A stretch of 43,034 bases of DNA, from positions 1-43,034 of the forward strand of contig JAFGCA010000005.1 of NCBI GenBank assembly GCA_016932895.1, given 5' to 3'. The notes under the pieces were generated by a model. That model made no database searches and was not told the origin of the DNA. It saw only the letters and a program-made list of their open reading frames with translations. A program made the position numbers and the translations under genes. Origin of the DNA: Sedimentisphaerales bacterium. Lineage in GTDB: Bacteria; Planctomycetota; Phycisphaerae; Sedimentisphaerales; SG8-4. Shown in pieces: positions 1-8,644 of the stretch. Position 1 is the stretch's first letter. Each line of letters starts with the position of its first letter.

Positions 1-3
1 CCT

Positions 4-858
4 CTACAAGGCGGCGAGAACGCCTCTGACGTAGCCGACGGACTCGGCCAGGCCGGGCATGGGGTCGTCGGCGTCCTTCTCGTACTCGAAGGAGACGATC
101 CCGCTGTAATCGATCTGAACGAGGCTGCGCAGCACCGCCGGGATGTCGATCACGCCGCGTCCGACTTCGACGCCATGGCCCTTGGCGGTGGCCGCCGAGA
201 CGTCCTTGATGTGCACATCGTAGAGCCGGTCGGCGTACTTCACGATGGAAGCGGAGGGGTCCACGCCGGAGCGCATCGTGTGCCCGATGTCGTTGCACAA
301 ACCGATTCGCTTGTCGAGGTCCTTAATCCTCTCGTAGGCGACTGCGGGCACCGGATAGGTCTCGTCTCCCGGCCCGTGGTTGTGGATCGCGACCTTGATG
401 TCGTATTCCTTGACCATCTTGTCGACCAGCGGCAGCAGCTTCGGTGCGGGGACACCGATGATGACCTTCATCCCCGCTGCCTTGGCGTACTCGAACGCCG
501 GGCGGACCTGCTCCTGGCTTCTCATGTAAATGACGCCCCCGCCATAGAGTTTCAGGCCGGCGTCCTTGACCTTGCGTACCACGGACCGGATCTTCTCGGG
601 GCTGCTGTCGAGGGCCAGGTGGAAGTCCTTGAAGGCAATGTACTTCAGGCCGACCCGTTTCGTCATGGCCAGCGTATCGTCCAGGTCGAACTTCCGCAGC
701 GTGTAGGAAGCCAGACCCAATTGGAATTTCGCTTTCCTGGCTTGTGCGCTTCCGCCATAGGCGGCTGCCCGCGCGGGCCGGGCCAGGAAGCCCCCGGCCC
801 CCGCCACCGAAGCGGCCGCGACGGTCAGGAACTGCCTTCTATTCTGCTGTTGTTTCAT
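4..858 (-). CDS. Tat-secreted sugar phosphate isomerase/epimerase-like TIM-barrel protein
   Basis: Complete 284-residue protein. Residues 1-32 form a Tat signal (twin Arg in NRRQFLTVAAA, then an Ala/Gly-rich core ending in ARA), so the enzyme should be exported folded. The rest matches the xylose isomerase-like TIM barrel family (AP endonuclease 2 fold). Likely metal-site segments are HNHGPGDE, CNDIGH, DVHIKDV and FEYEKD near the C-terminus. Family members isomerise or epimerise sugars or inosose-type cyclitols; the substrate here cannot be told. The start is supported by GAAGGAGA about 8 nt upstream. It is divergent from the XylR-like regulator, a plausible controller. Family call is firm, substrate unknown. 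Confidence 0.85.
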   Translation of the reverse strand: MKQQQNRRQFLTVAAASVAGAGGFLARPARAAAYGGSAQARKAKFQLGLASYTLRKFDLDDTLAMTKRVGLKYIAFKDFHLALDSSPEKIRSVVRKVKDAGLKLYGGGVIYMRSQEQVRPAFEYAKAAGMKVIIGVPAPKLLPLVDKMVKEYDIKVAIHNHGPGDETYPVPAVAYERIKDLDKRIGLCNDIGHTMRSGVDPSASIVKYADRLYDVHIKDVSAATAKGHGVEVGRGVIDIPAVLRSLVQIDYSGIVSFEYEKDADDPMPGLAESVGYVRGVLAAL

Positions 859-1037
859 AAGTGGCGTCTCCTTCGTCTGTCATTGTGGCCTGTCTGCCGC
901 GCTGCGCGCGACGCACACGCTTGCATGATACCACAACCGGCGCGGCCCCTGAAGGCAAAAGCCTGTGAATGTGCGGGGCCTCGTTGGCGCTCTTGGCGGT
1001 TCGCCGGCGATGATCTCCGCCCGGCGTCACCGGATGC

Positions 1038-1066
1038 TTGCGTCATGGGTGTCTCTATGCTATCGT
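1038..1066 (+). promoter_or_regulatory. Candidate sigma70-type promoter of the XylR-like gene
   Basis: TTGCGT at 1038-1043 and TATCGT at 1061-1066 are separated by 17 nt. Transcription would start near 1073, about 55 nt before the preferred TTG start at 1129. This fits the later start better than the upstream in-frame ATGs at 1045 and 1057, which would lie in or before the promoter. The match is moderate (3/6 and 4/6). Confidence 0.35.
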
Positions 1067-1128
1067 TAGAGTACGCCGACATCCTCTCTGTGCAGGTCGG
1101 ACACGGGTTCGCATCAAGGGGGACGAAT

Positions 1129-2313
1129 TTGCCCAGGCAGCGCAAGGTTATACTGGCGATGGAAACGTCGCGCACCTATGGACGATCCATCTTGCGGGGA
1201 ATCGCTCGTTATGCGCGCACCCACGGGGCCTGGGTATTTCATCGCAGCGCTCCGTTCTACTGGGGGGTGACTGCGAAGAAAAATTCCCTGGAGTCGCTTT
1301 TCCGCCTGGACGTTGACGGCATCGTGTTGCGCGAGCAGCGTAACGACGCCCAGACCGAGCGGATGCTTTCACTGGGCGTTCCTGTGGTTGTCTCGCCCTA
1401 TACGGAACCCTTTTCGGGTCTACCGAACATCTTGACCGATGACGTGGGCATCGGGCGGATGGCTGCCGAGCATCTTCTCCACCGAGGCTTTCGACAATTC
1501 GCTTACTGCGGATTCGGCGACCGTTACTTCTGGTCGCGCGAGCGGGGTCGGAGTTTCTGCGAGAGGGTCCGGGAAGCGGGATTCGAGACCGACTGCTACG
1601 AATACAACGAGCCCAAATCGGTATCGCGCCGATCCTGGGAGGCAGAGCAGGGCATTCTCGTCGATTGGCTGCGGTCGCTGCCGAAACCGGTGGGTGTCAT
1701 GGCCAGCAACGACGATCGGGGCCAGCACATTCTCGAAGCCTGCAAACTCGCCGACGTGCACGTGCCGGAAGATCTCGCGGTCATCGGGGTGGGCAATGAC
1801 GACCTCATCTGTGAACTGGTCTCCCCGCCGTTGTGCAGTGTGGCTCTTAGTGCACAGAAGGCGGGGTACGAAGCGGCAGGCAGGCTCGATGCGCTGATGA
1901 GCGGTGGGACGACCAATAATGAGACGATTGTGGTGCGGCCCAGCCGGGTGGTGACGAGGCAATCTACGGACGTCTTCACCATATTAGACCCGTGCGTGCT
2001 GGAGGTCTTGCGCCACATCCACGCCCGCGCCGCGAAAGAGCCCGTCCAGGTTGAAGACATCCTCAAATGGGTTCCCGTTTCCCGGCGCGGTCTCTACGAT
2101 CGGTTCGCCCGGACCCTGGGCCGGTCCGTGCATGATGAGATCAAACGGGTCCGGATGGATGAGTGTGCCCGCCTGCTCGTCAGTACGAAATTGCCGATAT
2201 CGAAGATTGCCCTGCGACTGGGATGTCCCGATGCCAAGAATCTCGCCCGTTATTTCAGGCAATCGATGGGGCTGAATCCCCTCGACTACCGCAAGCTGCA
2301 TTGCGTCGATTGA
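1129..2313 (+). CDS. XylR-like transcriptional regulator (LacI-type sensor plus AraC-type HTH)
   Basis: A 394-residue regulator. The N-terminal two thirds is a periplasmic-binding-protein/LacI-type sensor typical of XylR, opening with RQRKVILAMETSRTYGRSIL, which is close to the usual XylR start. The last ~105 residues form an AraC/XylS double helix-turn-helix (SRRGLYDRFARTLG and ISKIALRLGCPDAKNLARYF). The frame stays open far upstream, but I chose TTG 1129: AAGGGGGA lies 5 nt before it, the length matches E. coli XylR (392 aa), and a promoter fits just upstream. ATG at 1045 or 1057 is the alternative. It probably binds a sugar and activates nearby catabolic genes such as the divergent isomerase. 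No operator could be identified. Confidence 0.85.
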   Translation: MPRQRKVILAMETSRTYGRSILRGIARYARTHGAWVFHRSAPFYWGVTAKKNSLESLFRLDVDGIVLREQRNDAQTERMLSLGVPVVVSPYTEPFSGLPNILTDDVGIGRMAAEHLLHRGFRQFAYCGFGDRYFWSRERGRSFCERVREAGFETDCYEYNEPKSVSRRSWEAEQGILVDWLRSLPKPVGVMASNDDRGQHILEACKLADVHVPEDLAVIGVGNDDLICELVSPPLCSVALSAQKAGYEAAGRLDALMSGGTTNNETIVVRPSRVVTRQSTDVFTILDPCVLEVLRHIHARAAKEPVQVEDILKWVPVSRRGLYDRFARTLGRSVHDEIKRVRMDECARLLVSTKLPISKIALRLGCPDAKNLARYFRQSMGLNPLDYRKLHCVD

Positions 2314-2315
2314 TC

Positions 2316-2356
2316 TCTGTGCCGACGTGCCCAAAATGACGATTTTTTGGCACAGA
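2316..2356. other. Hairpin region after the regulator gene
   Basis: TCTGTGCC (2316-2323) and GGCACAGA (2349-2356) are perfect inverted repeats. A competing hairpin pairs GTGCC (2327-2331) with GGCAC (2349-2353) and AAAAT (2333-2337) with ATTTT (2342-2346). No T-tract follows, so an intrinsic terminator is doubtful. It could equally be a leader or 3' stabilising structure between the regulator and the prepilin gene. Confidence 0.3.
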
Positions 2357-2472
2357 ATGAGGTTCTGGTCTGGTCCCAGCCTGACGATAATAGACAATGA
2401 GGTGGATCGCCTCCGTGGCGATTTTACCCGAGTGGTGCCCAAGGACAAGCAGCCGTTTTGGGAGGATGTGTC

Positions 2473-3294
2473 ATGTTGCGTAAGGCGTTTACGCTGATCG
2501 AGCTTCTCGTGGTTATCTCCATCATTGCCTTACTGATGGCCATTCTCATGCCCGCCCTGCAACGCGCCAAACGACAGGCGGCCGGCAGTGCGTGCATGGG
2601 CAATATCAAGTCCATTTCCACCGCCTGGCTCATGTACACCCATGACAATGACGATTTTCTCGTCCCCTCCCAAGTTCGTTCCGGACAGGCAACCTCGTGG
2701 GTGCAAGTGCCTCAGGACGAAAGCGGCAATGCCACGGCCGCCCAGAGCGCCGGGTGTACCCTGGAAGATAAAATCAGGGGTATTGAAAGAGGGCTCATCT
2801 ATCCGTACATGGGCAAAACGTATAAAGCGTTTCACTGCCCTGCGGATCACCGGCAGAATTTCGGGCTCGAGGGATATAGAAGTTACTCCATGATTGCCTG
2901 TCTGAACGGACAGGCGGAAAGCAGTCCCTACTTCAAGTACCAGATCCGCAAGGCCAGCCAAATTCGGTTGCCTGGAGAGAAATACATGCTGGTGGAGGAA
3001 GCGGATTCGCGGGGATTCAATTCCACCTGGTGGTCGTTGGCGACCCGGGAAATGGGCCACGATCCGGTCCAGTGGTGGAGTCCATTGGCGATCTGGCATG
3101 GCGACAGCAGCACGCTGGGCTTTTGCGACGGGCATGCGGAAGTGCACCGGTGGCGGGAGAAGCTGACCGTGGACTTGGGAAGCAAGACCGTGGTTCCGGG
3201 ACAAAATTACGGGATCACCGCCGTGCCCGAGGAATGTCGAAGCGATATCGACTATATGGATTACGGCTGGGCCTACAAATTCCGACTTCACTAA
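2473..3294 (+). CDS. Type II/IV prepilin-like protein with H-X9-DG C-terminal motif
   Basis: A 273-residue pseudopilin. The N-terminus has a short basic leader and the prepilin peptidase site (KA/FTLIELLVVISIIALL, with Glu at +5 and Ala instead of the usual Gly at -1), then a hydrophobic helix serving as membrane anchor and pilus core. Near the C-terminus HGDSSTLGFCDGH gives exactly H-X9-DG, the processing-associated motif of the expanded planctomycete prepilin family. GGAGGA at 2461-2466 sets the ATG at 2473. These proteins are expected in the envelope, but individual roles are mostly unknown. The next gene is an exported LamG protein; no secretion machinery is in view. Confidence 0.85.
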   Translation: MLRKAFTLIELLVVISIIALLMAILMPALQRAKRQAAGSACMGNIKSISTAWLMYTHDNDDFLVPSQVRSGQATSWVQVPQDESGNATAAQSAGCTLEDKIRGIERGLIYPYMGKTYKAFHCPADHRQNFGLEGYRSYSMIACLNGQAESSPYFKYQIRKASQIRLPGEKYMLVEEADSRGFNSTWWSLATREMGHDPVQWWSPLAIWHGDSSTLGFCDGHAEVHRWREKLTVDLGSKTVVPGQNYGITAVPEECRSDIDYMDYGWAYKFRLH

Positions 3295-3454
3295 CCGATC
3301 TTTGTACCGGCGCAGGACCTTCGCTGATCCTGCAGAACGTCACGGCAGTGTACATGGCAGGAGAGTGTGGAATGAAGCAACCGTAGCGTCATGTAACAAG
3401 GCAGTTGAAGCCTGAAACGTATGAGCACAGGTACTTCAGAAGGAGGCAAAGGCA

Positions 3455-5455
3455 ATGAGTAAGAAGTTGACATTCATCGCATTGTTGTGGAGCGTGGGCT
3501 TGATAAGCCAGGCTTCGGCCGTAACCGGCACGTATGTCGATATCTCGCCGTCCAATACCGTGGCAGTCGACGGAACCGATCCCTGGTTCAGTTCGACCGC
3601 CGGCGGGGGATTATGGCAGGAGAGAGGTTTCTGCAACATGGGCACGGTGTATCAGGGCCAGGGGGGCAACGGAGCGGACTTGAAGACCACCATCTCCGAT
3701 CTGATCCCGGGTCAGGTGTATGACATCTACTCGGTCTACTGGTCCAAGAGCATCGCAGAGAACTGGGGCATGCTGGCCGGTGTGGATCCCAATAGTGCCT
3801 ACGCCACTTGGTACAACTTCGAAAACGGTACGCCGACGGGGCCCGTCGAACTCGATACTATCTTCGAGATGGAAGCTCTGATCGGGACAGCCACGGCCGA
3901 CGACGAAGGGAAACTCGATGTATACATCTTCAACCATGCGCATATCACCACCAGTCACCGCGCCTGGGTGGATGGCTTTTCCTACCAGCAGGCGTTTCTG
4001 ACCTACAATCCGCAACCGGGCGCCGGCGAAGAGGGCGTCGCGCTGAATACGCAACTGAGCTGGTCGCCCATGCTGGATCCATCCAACCCCACCCAGACCA
4101 TGCCCGGAATCGCCGAGCACTGGGTGTATTTCAGCGAGTCACCGTATCTGACTTCGGATGATCTGCTGGCGACGGTCCCCGCTGCGGTGAACCAGGTCAG
4201 CGCACCGCCTCTGGAAGCCAACAAACGGTACTATTGGGCCGTCGATCCGCATTTCACGGATGGGAGTCGCATTTGGGGTTTGATCTGGACGTTTGAGACG
4301 ATCACCACGCTGGCGACTTTCGATCCCCCGGCGGGCAGCCAGCCGGAAAACGTTCGCGCCGATGTCAATGATACCGTTGTATTTGCCGCAACGGCGACGA
4401 CGCCGTCGGCTCCGGAAACGCCGATCACCTACCAGTGGTACAGGGGCTTGCCGGGCGATACCAGCAGTCCCCTGGCCGATGAAGCGGACCACATTTCCGG
4501 CGCGCAAAGCAATCAGTTGACCATCGTCATGACCCCGACAGATGAAGGCAGTTATTACTGCCGAGCCACCAACAGTGCGGGCGCCACGGATTCCCAGGCG
4601 GCGACGTTGCTGTTGAAACGGTTGCTGGCATGGTACAAATTCGATGACAGTCTGGACGATTCGGCCGGCACCAATCGCGGAACCATGACGAATCCGGTTT
4701 ACGTGGAAGGAATGGACGGGAAGGCCGTCAGCTTTGACGGTACGAATTACGTCAACCTGGGAACGGAGGCGTACCCGACGGCTGGTTTGGGCAACGGGTT
4801 GAGCACCGGATCGGTGTCTTTCTGGATCAATACCCCCAAGGCCGGTCAGAGTTTTGTCGCCACGTTCAACCAGGATATGACTACCGCTTTCAGGGTTGAC
4901 TATACCGCCGGCAATTTCCTGTCCTTCCTGGTCCGTGATGATAATGGTGTGGGTGTGTCCGCAGGATCCAATCCCTCCGGATCGATCCTGAATGCCTGGC
5001 ATCTGGTGACCTGCACGTGGGATGCCGAGTCCGGCGCCGCGGCGATCTACTTAGACGGGGTGACTTTCGCGGCCGGCACCAGCGGCCAGCCCACGGAGTT
5101 TGCCGCGTGGGAGTATCCGGTGCTCATCGGAGCTCGTCACAATCGCGACACCGTGGATGATTTCTATACGGGAGCCATGGACGACTATCGGCTGTATAAC
5201 TATCCCCTGGATGCCTACGAGGTGGCCGATCTGTACACCTCGCTGGCCGGAGGCAGCATCTGCGTGGAGCACCCGGTTGGGGATTTGAATGACGATTGCG
5301 TCGTCGACCAGGCGGATCTGGAGATCTTGCGAGCGGCATGGCTGGATTGCGGTGTCGTACCGGCGAGCGCATGTGAATACAAGATGGATCTGGAAGAGTT
5401 GACAGTGTTGCTCTCGGCGTGGCTGGACGAGTTCGCTGTCGACGAGGGCCTGTAA
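3455..5455 (+). CDS. Exported LamG/Ig-like protein with C-terminal dockerin-type segment
   Basis: A 666-residue secreted protein. Residues 1-22 are a Sec signal peptide ending in ASA. Residues ~23-180 are a beta-rich region I do not recognise, ~183-285 look Fn3-like, ~295-388 are Ig-like (TYQWYRG ... YYCRATNSAG), ~390-597 are a LamG/concanavalin-like domain (LLAWYKFDDS start, DDYRLYNYPL end), and ~608-658 are dockerin-like. The first dockerin repeat has the calcium loop (DLNDDCVVDQADL); the second keeps only the helix (DLEELTVLLSAWL). AAGGAGG at 3440-3446 supports the start. It probably binds glycans at the surface; the dockerin may act as an attachment module, as no cohesin is present here. 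A hairpin follows at 5488. Confidence 0.8.
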   Translation: MSKKLTFIALLWSVGLISQASAVTGTYVDISPSNTVAVDGTDPWFSSTAGGGLWQERGFCNMGTVYQGQGGNGADLKTTISDLIPGQVYDIYSVYWSKSIAENWGMLAGVDPNSAYATWYNFENGTPTGPVELDTIFEMEALIGTATADDEGKLDVYIFNHAHITTSHRAWVDGFSYQQAFLTYNPQPGAGEEGVALNTQLSWSPMLDPSNPTQTMPGIAEHWVYFSESPYLTSDDLLATVPAAVNQVSAPPLEANKRYYWAVDPHFTDGSRIWGLIWTFETITTLATFDPPAGSQPENVRADVNDTVVFAATATTPSAPETPITYQWYRGLPGDTSSPLADEADHISGAQSNQLTIVMTPTDEGSYYCRATNSAGATDSQAATLLLKRLLAWYKFDDSLDDSAGTNRGTMTNPVYVEGMDGKAVSFDGTNYVNLGTEAYPTAGLGNGLSTGSVSFWINTPKAGQSFVATFNQDMTTAFRVDYTAGNFLSFLVRDDNGVGVSAGSNPSGSILNAWHLVTCTWDAESGAAAIYLDGVTFAAGTSGQPTEFAAWEYPVLIGARHNRDTVDDFYTGAMDDYRLYNYPLDAYEVADLYTSLAGGSICVEHPVGDLNDDCVVDQADLEILRAAWLDCGVVPASACEYKMDLEELTVLLSAWLDEFAVDEGL

Positions 5456-5487
5456 CCAGTCTTGGGATTTGCCTTATGACAGTGAGA

Positions 5488-5516
5488 AGGGCCTTTGTCG
5501 ATCTGACACAGGCCCT
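5488..5516 (+). terminator. Terminator-like hairpin after the LamG/dockerin gene
   Basis: Twelve-bp stem with one mismatch, 5488-5499 against 5505-5516 (AGGGCCTTTGTC and GACACAGGCCCT), loop GATCT. It is followed by CCTTGCTCTTTCTC, pyrimidine-rich but without a clean T-run. It lies 33 nt after the stop codon. Confidence 0.55.
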
Positions 5517-5587
5517 CCTTGCTCTTTCTCTACATGACAGCGGGCCTTACGCCCAACAAAAGCACTATGCAGATAGGAATGAGTCGA

Positions 5588-7069
5588 ATGGACAAAATGG
5601 GCCGTATCAAGGAAGTGTGCAGTTTGAACAGACGTGATTTTCTCGCCGGTACGGGGCTTACGTGTGGCATGGCAGCGTTGCCCTGGTTGAAGGCGGCCGT
5701 CGCCCAGGGAGCCGCGGTACCCGTTCGCAAAAAACCAGGGGCTACCGTTCGCGCCGTGTTCCTCTATCCGCCTTCGGAAACGTTTTCGGGCAAGGCGGAT
5801 GGCTGGTGGAGCTGGCCGGGCAACGAGTATGACGCCGAGGGCCGTCAGAGGAAGTACATGGCCGCGCTGGCCGATATGGAGAAGCGTCTCGGCATGAAAA
5901 TCGTGGCCGAGAAGCGCTCCGTTGCCAACAATGCGGATGCCCAGAAGGTGATCCGGGAGCTGGAAGCATCTCGCCCCGACGGTCTGCTTCTGATCATGTT
6001 CTATAATAACAGCCTGGGGCAGGCGAACCTGCTCATCGAGGCGGCTCAGCAAATGGAGTTGCCTGTCGTTTTCTACATCGGACTCGGTGTCAAGCACGGC
6101 TCCATCGCGGGGTATCGCCGGCCGGGAGTCTATCTCATCCAGTCACTGGAGAACCTCGACGCCATCGAATACGGCATGCGCATGATCAACACGCGGAAAC
6201 AGTTGGGTCAGTCTACTCTCTTGAGCATTACCGAGGCGAAGGAGCCGCGCGAAGGCACCGAGGCGTTCTTTGGCATCAAGGTTCGCGTGATTCCGTTCGC
6301 GCGGTATGCGGAGCGGTTTCATGACGTCGAGATCACGGATGCGGCCCGGAAGCTGATGAAGAAGCTTACCAGCGAAGCCACCGAGATCCGGGGCATTACC
6401 CAGGAAAGCCTCCAGAACGCCATGCGGGCGCACTTAGCGCTAACGAGTATGCTGCGCGACGAGAAGGCCGACGGTGTCACCATGAACTGCCTGCGCCGAG
6501 GGATGCTCAAACCCTGTATCAGTTTCTCCCTTCTCAACGGCATGTTGATCCCGGCCGCCTGTGAAAACGATTTCGGCGCCGTGTACACCCAACTGCTTGG
6601 CCAGCTTCTCATCGGTCGGCCGGGCTTCCAGCACAATCCGGCCTTTGAGACGGAGAAGAACCACTACTACGCCTCGCACTGTACGTGTGCGACCAAGCTT
6701 CGCGGCCCGGACGAACCCGGAATGACCTATCTCCTCCGCCGCTTTGCCCACACCAACGAGGGAAGTTGTGCCATCCAGGTCTTCTGGAAGCCGGGGGAAC
6801 CGGTCACGATGGCGCGATACTATCCCGGAGACAAGCCCAAGCTGGACGTCTATGGCGGCCGCGTCGTCGAGTCGCATCCCATGCCGCCCGCCGGCGGGTG
6901 CACCACCAACGTAGAAGTGGAGATTACAGACCGCTCCGACGCCTGCATGGTCAAAGGGCATCACAACCAATTGTTCTGTGGCGATTTCGCCCGTCAGTTC
7001 AGGCTGTTTGCCCAACTGTACAAAATGGAGTTGGCCGATACGGGATACGAAGGTTCGCCTTTCGTCTGA
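5588..7069 (+). CDS. Tat-secreted L-fucose isomerase-like protein
   Basis: About 493 residues. The N-terminus carries a Tat signal (LNRRDFLAGTG, hydrophobic stretch, then AVAQGAA). The mature part has two halves like the FucI/AraA fold: an N-terminal Rossmann-type region (PDGLLLIMFYNNSLGQANLL) and a C-terminal region with ADGVTMNCLR, IPAACENDFGAVYTQLLGQL and an HCTCATKL segment resembling the metal-site side of fucose and arabinose isomerases. The FucI homology is inferred from these motifs, not from a search. Start choice is uncertain: ATG 5588 has AGGA 9 nt upstream, while TTG 5624 has AAGGAAG 8 nt upstream and would begin exactly at the Tat motif. An exported sugar isomerase is unusual. 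Neighbours are sugar-oxidising enzymes, and a strong hairpin separates it from the next gene. Confidence 0.65.
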   Translation: MDKMGRIKEVCSLNRRDFLAGTGLTCGMAALPWLKAAVAQGAAVPVRKKPGATVRAVFLYPPSETFSGKADGWWSWPGNEYDAEGRQRKYMAALADMEKRLGMKIVAEKRSVANNADAQKVIRELEASRPDGLLLIMFYNNSLGQANLLIEAAQQMELPVVFYIGLGVKHGSIAGYRRPGVYLIQSLENLDAIEYGMRMINTRKQLGQSTLLSITEAKEPREGTEAFFGIKVRVIPFARYAERFHDVEITDAARKLMKKLTSEATEIRGITQESLQNAMRAHLALTSMLRDEKADGVTMNCLRRGMLKPCISFSLLNGMLIPAACENDFGAVYTQLLGQLLIGRPGFQHNPAFETEKNHYYASHCTCATKLRGPDEPGMTYLLRRFAHTNEGSCAIQVFWKPGEPVTMARYYPGDKPKLDVYGGRVVESHPMPPAGGCTTNVEVEITDRSDACMVKGHHNQLFCGDFARQFRLFAQLYKMELADTGYEGSPFV

Positions 7070-7175
7070 ACCTCGCGGCGGTGACCGGTTCGTCCACAGA
7101 CGGACCTGTCGTGGAGACGCAGCCTCCGCGTTGTTACCGCGTTTTATCCTATCGGCAATTCGCCGCCAGCAAGAA

Positions 7176-7199
7176 GGCCGGGCGTGTTGACGCCCGGCC
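7176..7199. terminator. Strong GC hairpin, terminator-like
   Basis: Perfect 10-bp stem, 7176-7185 (GGCCGGGCGT) against 7190-7199, with loop GTTG. It sits about 107 nt after the isomerase-like gene and 65 nt before the next start. No T-tract follows, so it may be a pause or RNA-stability element instead. Confidence 0.4.
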
Positions 7200-7264
7200 G
7201 CGGGCGTGCTATGCTTACGCGGGATCGCAAGCGCTGAAGACTCGCTGCTTCTGAGGAGTGCATT

Positions 7265-8596
7265 ATGAGTAAGACCAAGCGAAAAGACGTAGGGATCGCG
7301 GTTTCGCGTCGCGACCTTTTGAAGACCTCGGCCGCCCTGGGAGCGGGTCTGGCTCTGCCAATGATCGTGCCGTCGTCGGTATTCGGTGCCGAGGCTCCGA
7401 GTGAGAAGATTCTGGTCGGCTGCATCGGCGTCGGTCGCATGGGAATGGGCGACCTGAGAGAGGCCCTCGGTTTCAAGCAGGTGCAGGTCGTGGCGGTCTG
7501 CGACGTCGACGCCCATCGCGTCAAGAGCGCGCAGTCGGTCGTCGAGTCTCACTACGGCGGGGCGAGCGGTTCCTGTGCCACGTTCGGCGATTACCGGGAC
7601 CTGCTGGCCCGCGAGGATATCGATGCCGTGCAGATTTGCACGCCGGACCACTGGCACGCTTTGCCGGCGATTGCCGCGGCCAGGGCGGGCAAGGACATCT
7701 TCCTGCAAAAGCCGCTGGGACTGACGATTCATGAGGGCCGGGCCGTCAGCGATGCCATGCGCCGCTACAACCGCGTGTTCCAGGTGGGCAGTCAGCAGCG
7801 CTCCGACAGCCGCTTCCGCTTCGCCTGCGAGTTGGTTCGCAACGGCCGCATCGGCAAGCTCCAGACGGTCAAGGTGGGATTCGGCACCGATCCGGGGACG
7901 GGCCCGCAGCCGCCCATGCCCGTGCCGGACTGGCTCGACTACGACATGTGGCTGGGCCAGGCGCCGTGGGCCGCGTATACGGAGACGCGCGTTCATCCGC
8001 AGAAGGGCTATGGCCGGCCGGGATGGCTGCGCATTCGCGACTACGGCGCAGGCATGATCACCGGTTGGGGCAGCCATCACATGGACATCGCGCACTGGGG
8101 GATGGGAGCCGAGCACACCGGGCCCGTCGCGATCGAAGCCCGGGCCGAGTTCCCCAAGGACGGCCTGTGGGACGTCCATGGTGCGTTCCACATCGAGTAC
8201 ACGTATGCCAACGGCGTGAAGGTCACCTGCGCCGACAACCAGGAAAACAAGCAGGGCGTGGTGTTCGAGGGCGCCGACGGCTGGGTCTACGTGCGGCGCG
8301 GGCACATCGACGCGAATCCGAAGTCGCTCCTGGAAGAGACGATCGGCCCCGACGAAACCAAGCTCTACGTAAGCAACAACCACAAGGGCAACTTCTACGA
8401 CTGTATCAAGTCGCGGGCCGCGACGGTGGCGCCGGCAGAGAACGGCCACCGCTCGTGCAGCGTGTGCCTGTTGGGCGATATTGGGATGCAACTCGGCCGC
8501 AAGCTGCGCTGGGACCCGGACCGGGAGCAATTTGTCAACGACCCCGAGGCCGACCGGATGTTGTGGCGACCGATGCGGGCGCCGTGGCAGCTCTAA
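7265..8596 (+). CDS. Tat-secreted Gfo/Idh/MocA family oxidoreductase
   Basis: A 443-residue protein beginning with a Tat signal (VSRRDLLKTSAALGAG, cleavage near VFGAEA). It then has an NAD(P)-binding Rossmann domain (GCIGVGRMGMGD, AVCDVD) and the Gfo/Idh C-terminal alpha/beta domain. The conserved EKP segment is QKP here (IFLQKPLGLT); the catalytic Lys is kept. Such enzymes oxidise or epimerise sugars and cyclitols. GAGGAG at 7253-7258 fixes the start. It is the first of four closely spaced genes (gaps 48, 48 and 19 nt), likely one operon. Tat export would carry its cofactor out folded, as in glucose-fructose oxidoreductase. Substrate unknown. Confidence 0.88.
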   Translation: MSKTKRKDVGIAVSRRDLLKTSAALGAGLALPMIVPSSVFGAEAPSEKILVGCIGVGRMGMGDLREALGFKQVQVVAVCDVDAHRVKSAQSVVESHYGGASGSCATFGDYRDLLAREDIDAVQICTPDHWHALPAIAAARAGKDIFLQKPLGLTIHEGRAVSDAMRRYNRVFQVGSQQRSDSRFRFACELVRNGRIGKLQTVKVGFGTDPGTGPQPPMPVPDWLDYDMWLGQAPWAAYTETRVHPQKGYGRPGWLRIRDYGAGMITGWGSHHMDIAHWGMGAEHTGPVAIEARAEFPKDGLWDVHGAFHIEYTYANGVKVTCADNQENKQGVVFEGADGWVYVRRGHIDANPKSLLEETIGPDETKLYVSNNHKGNFYDCIKSRAATVAPAENGHRSCSVCLLGDIGMQLGRKLRWDPDREQFVNDPEADRMLWRPMRAPWQL

Positions 8597-8644
8597 TCCG
8601 GGGATGTAGCGAAGGACTCGGAACGAATCGCGGGAGATACGATC

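Noticed and set aside
175..1128. In-frame extension of the XylR-like gene back to 175
   Set aside because: It would be antisense to the isomerase gene and give 712 residues, against ~390 for the family. A ribosome site and promoter mark the later start.
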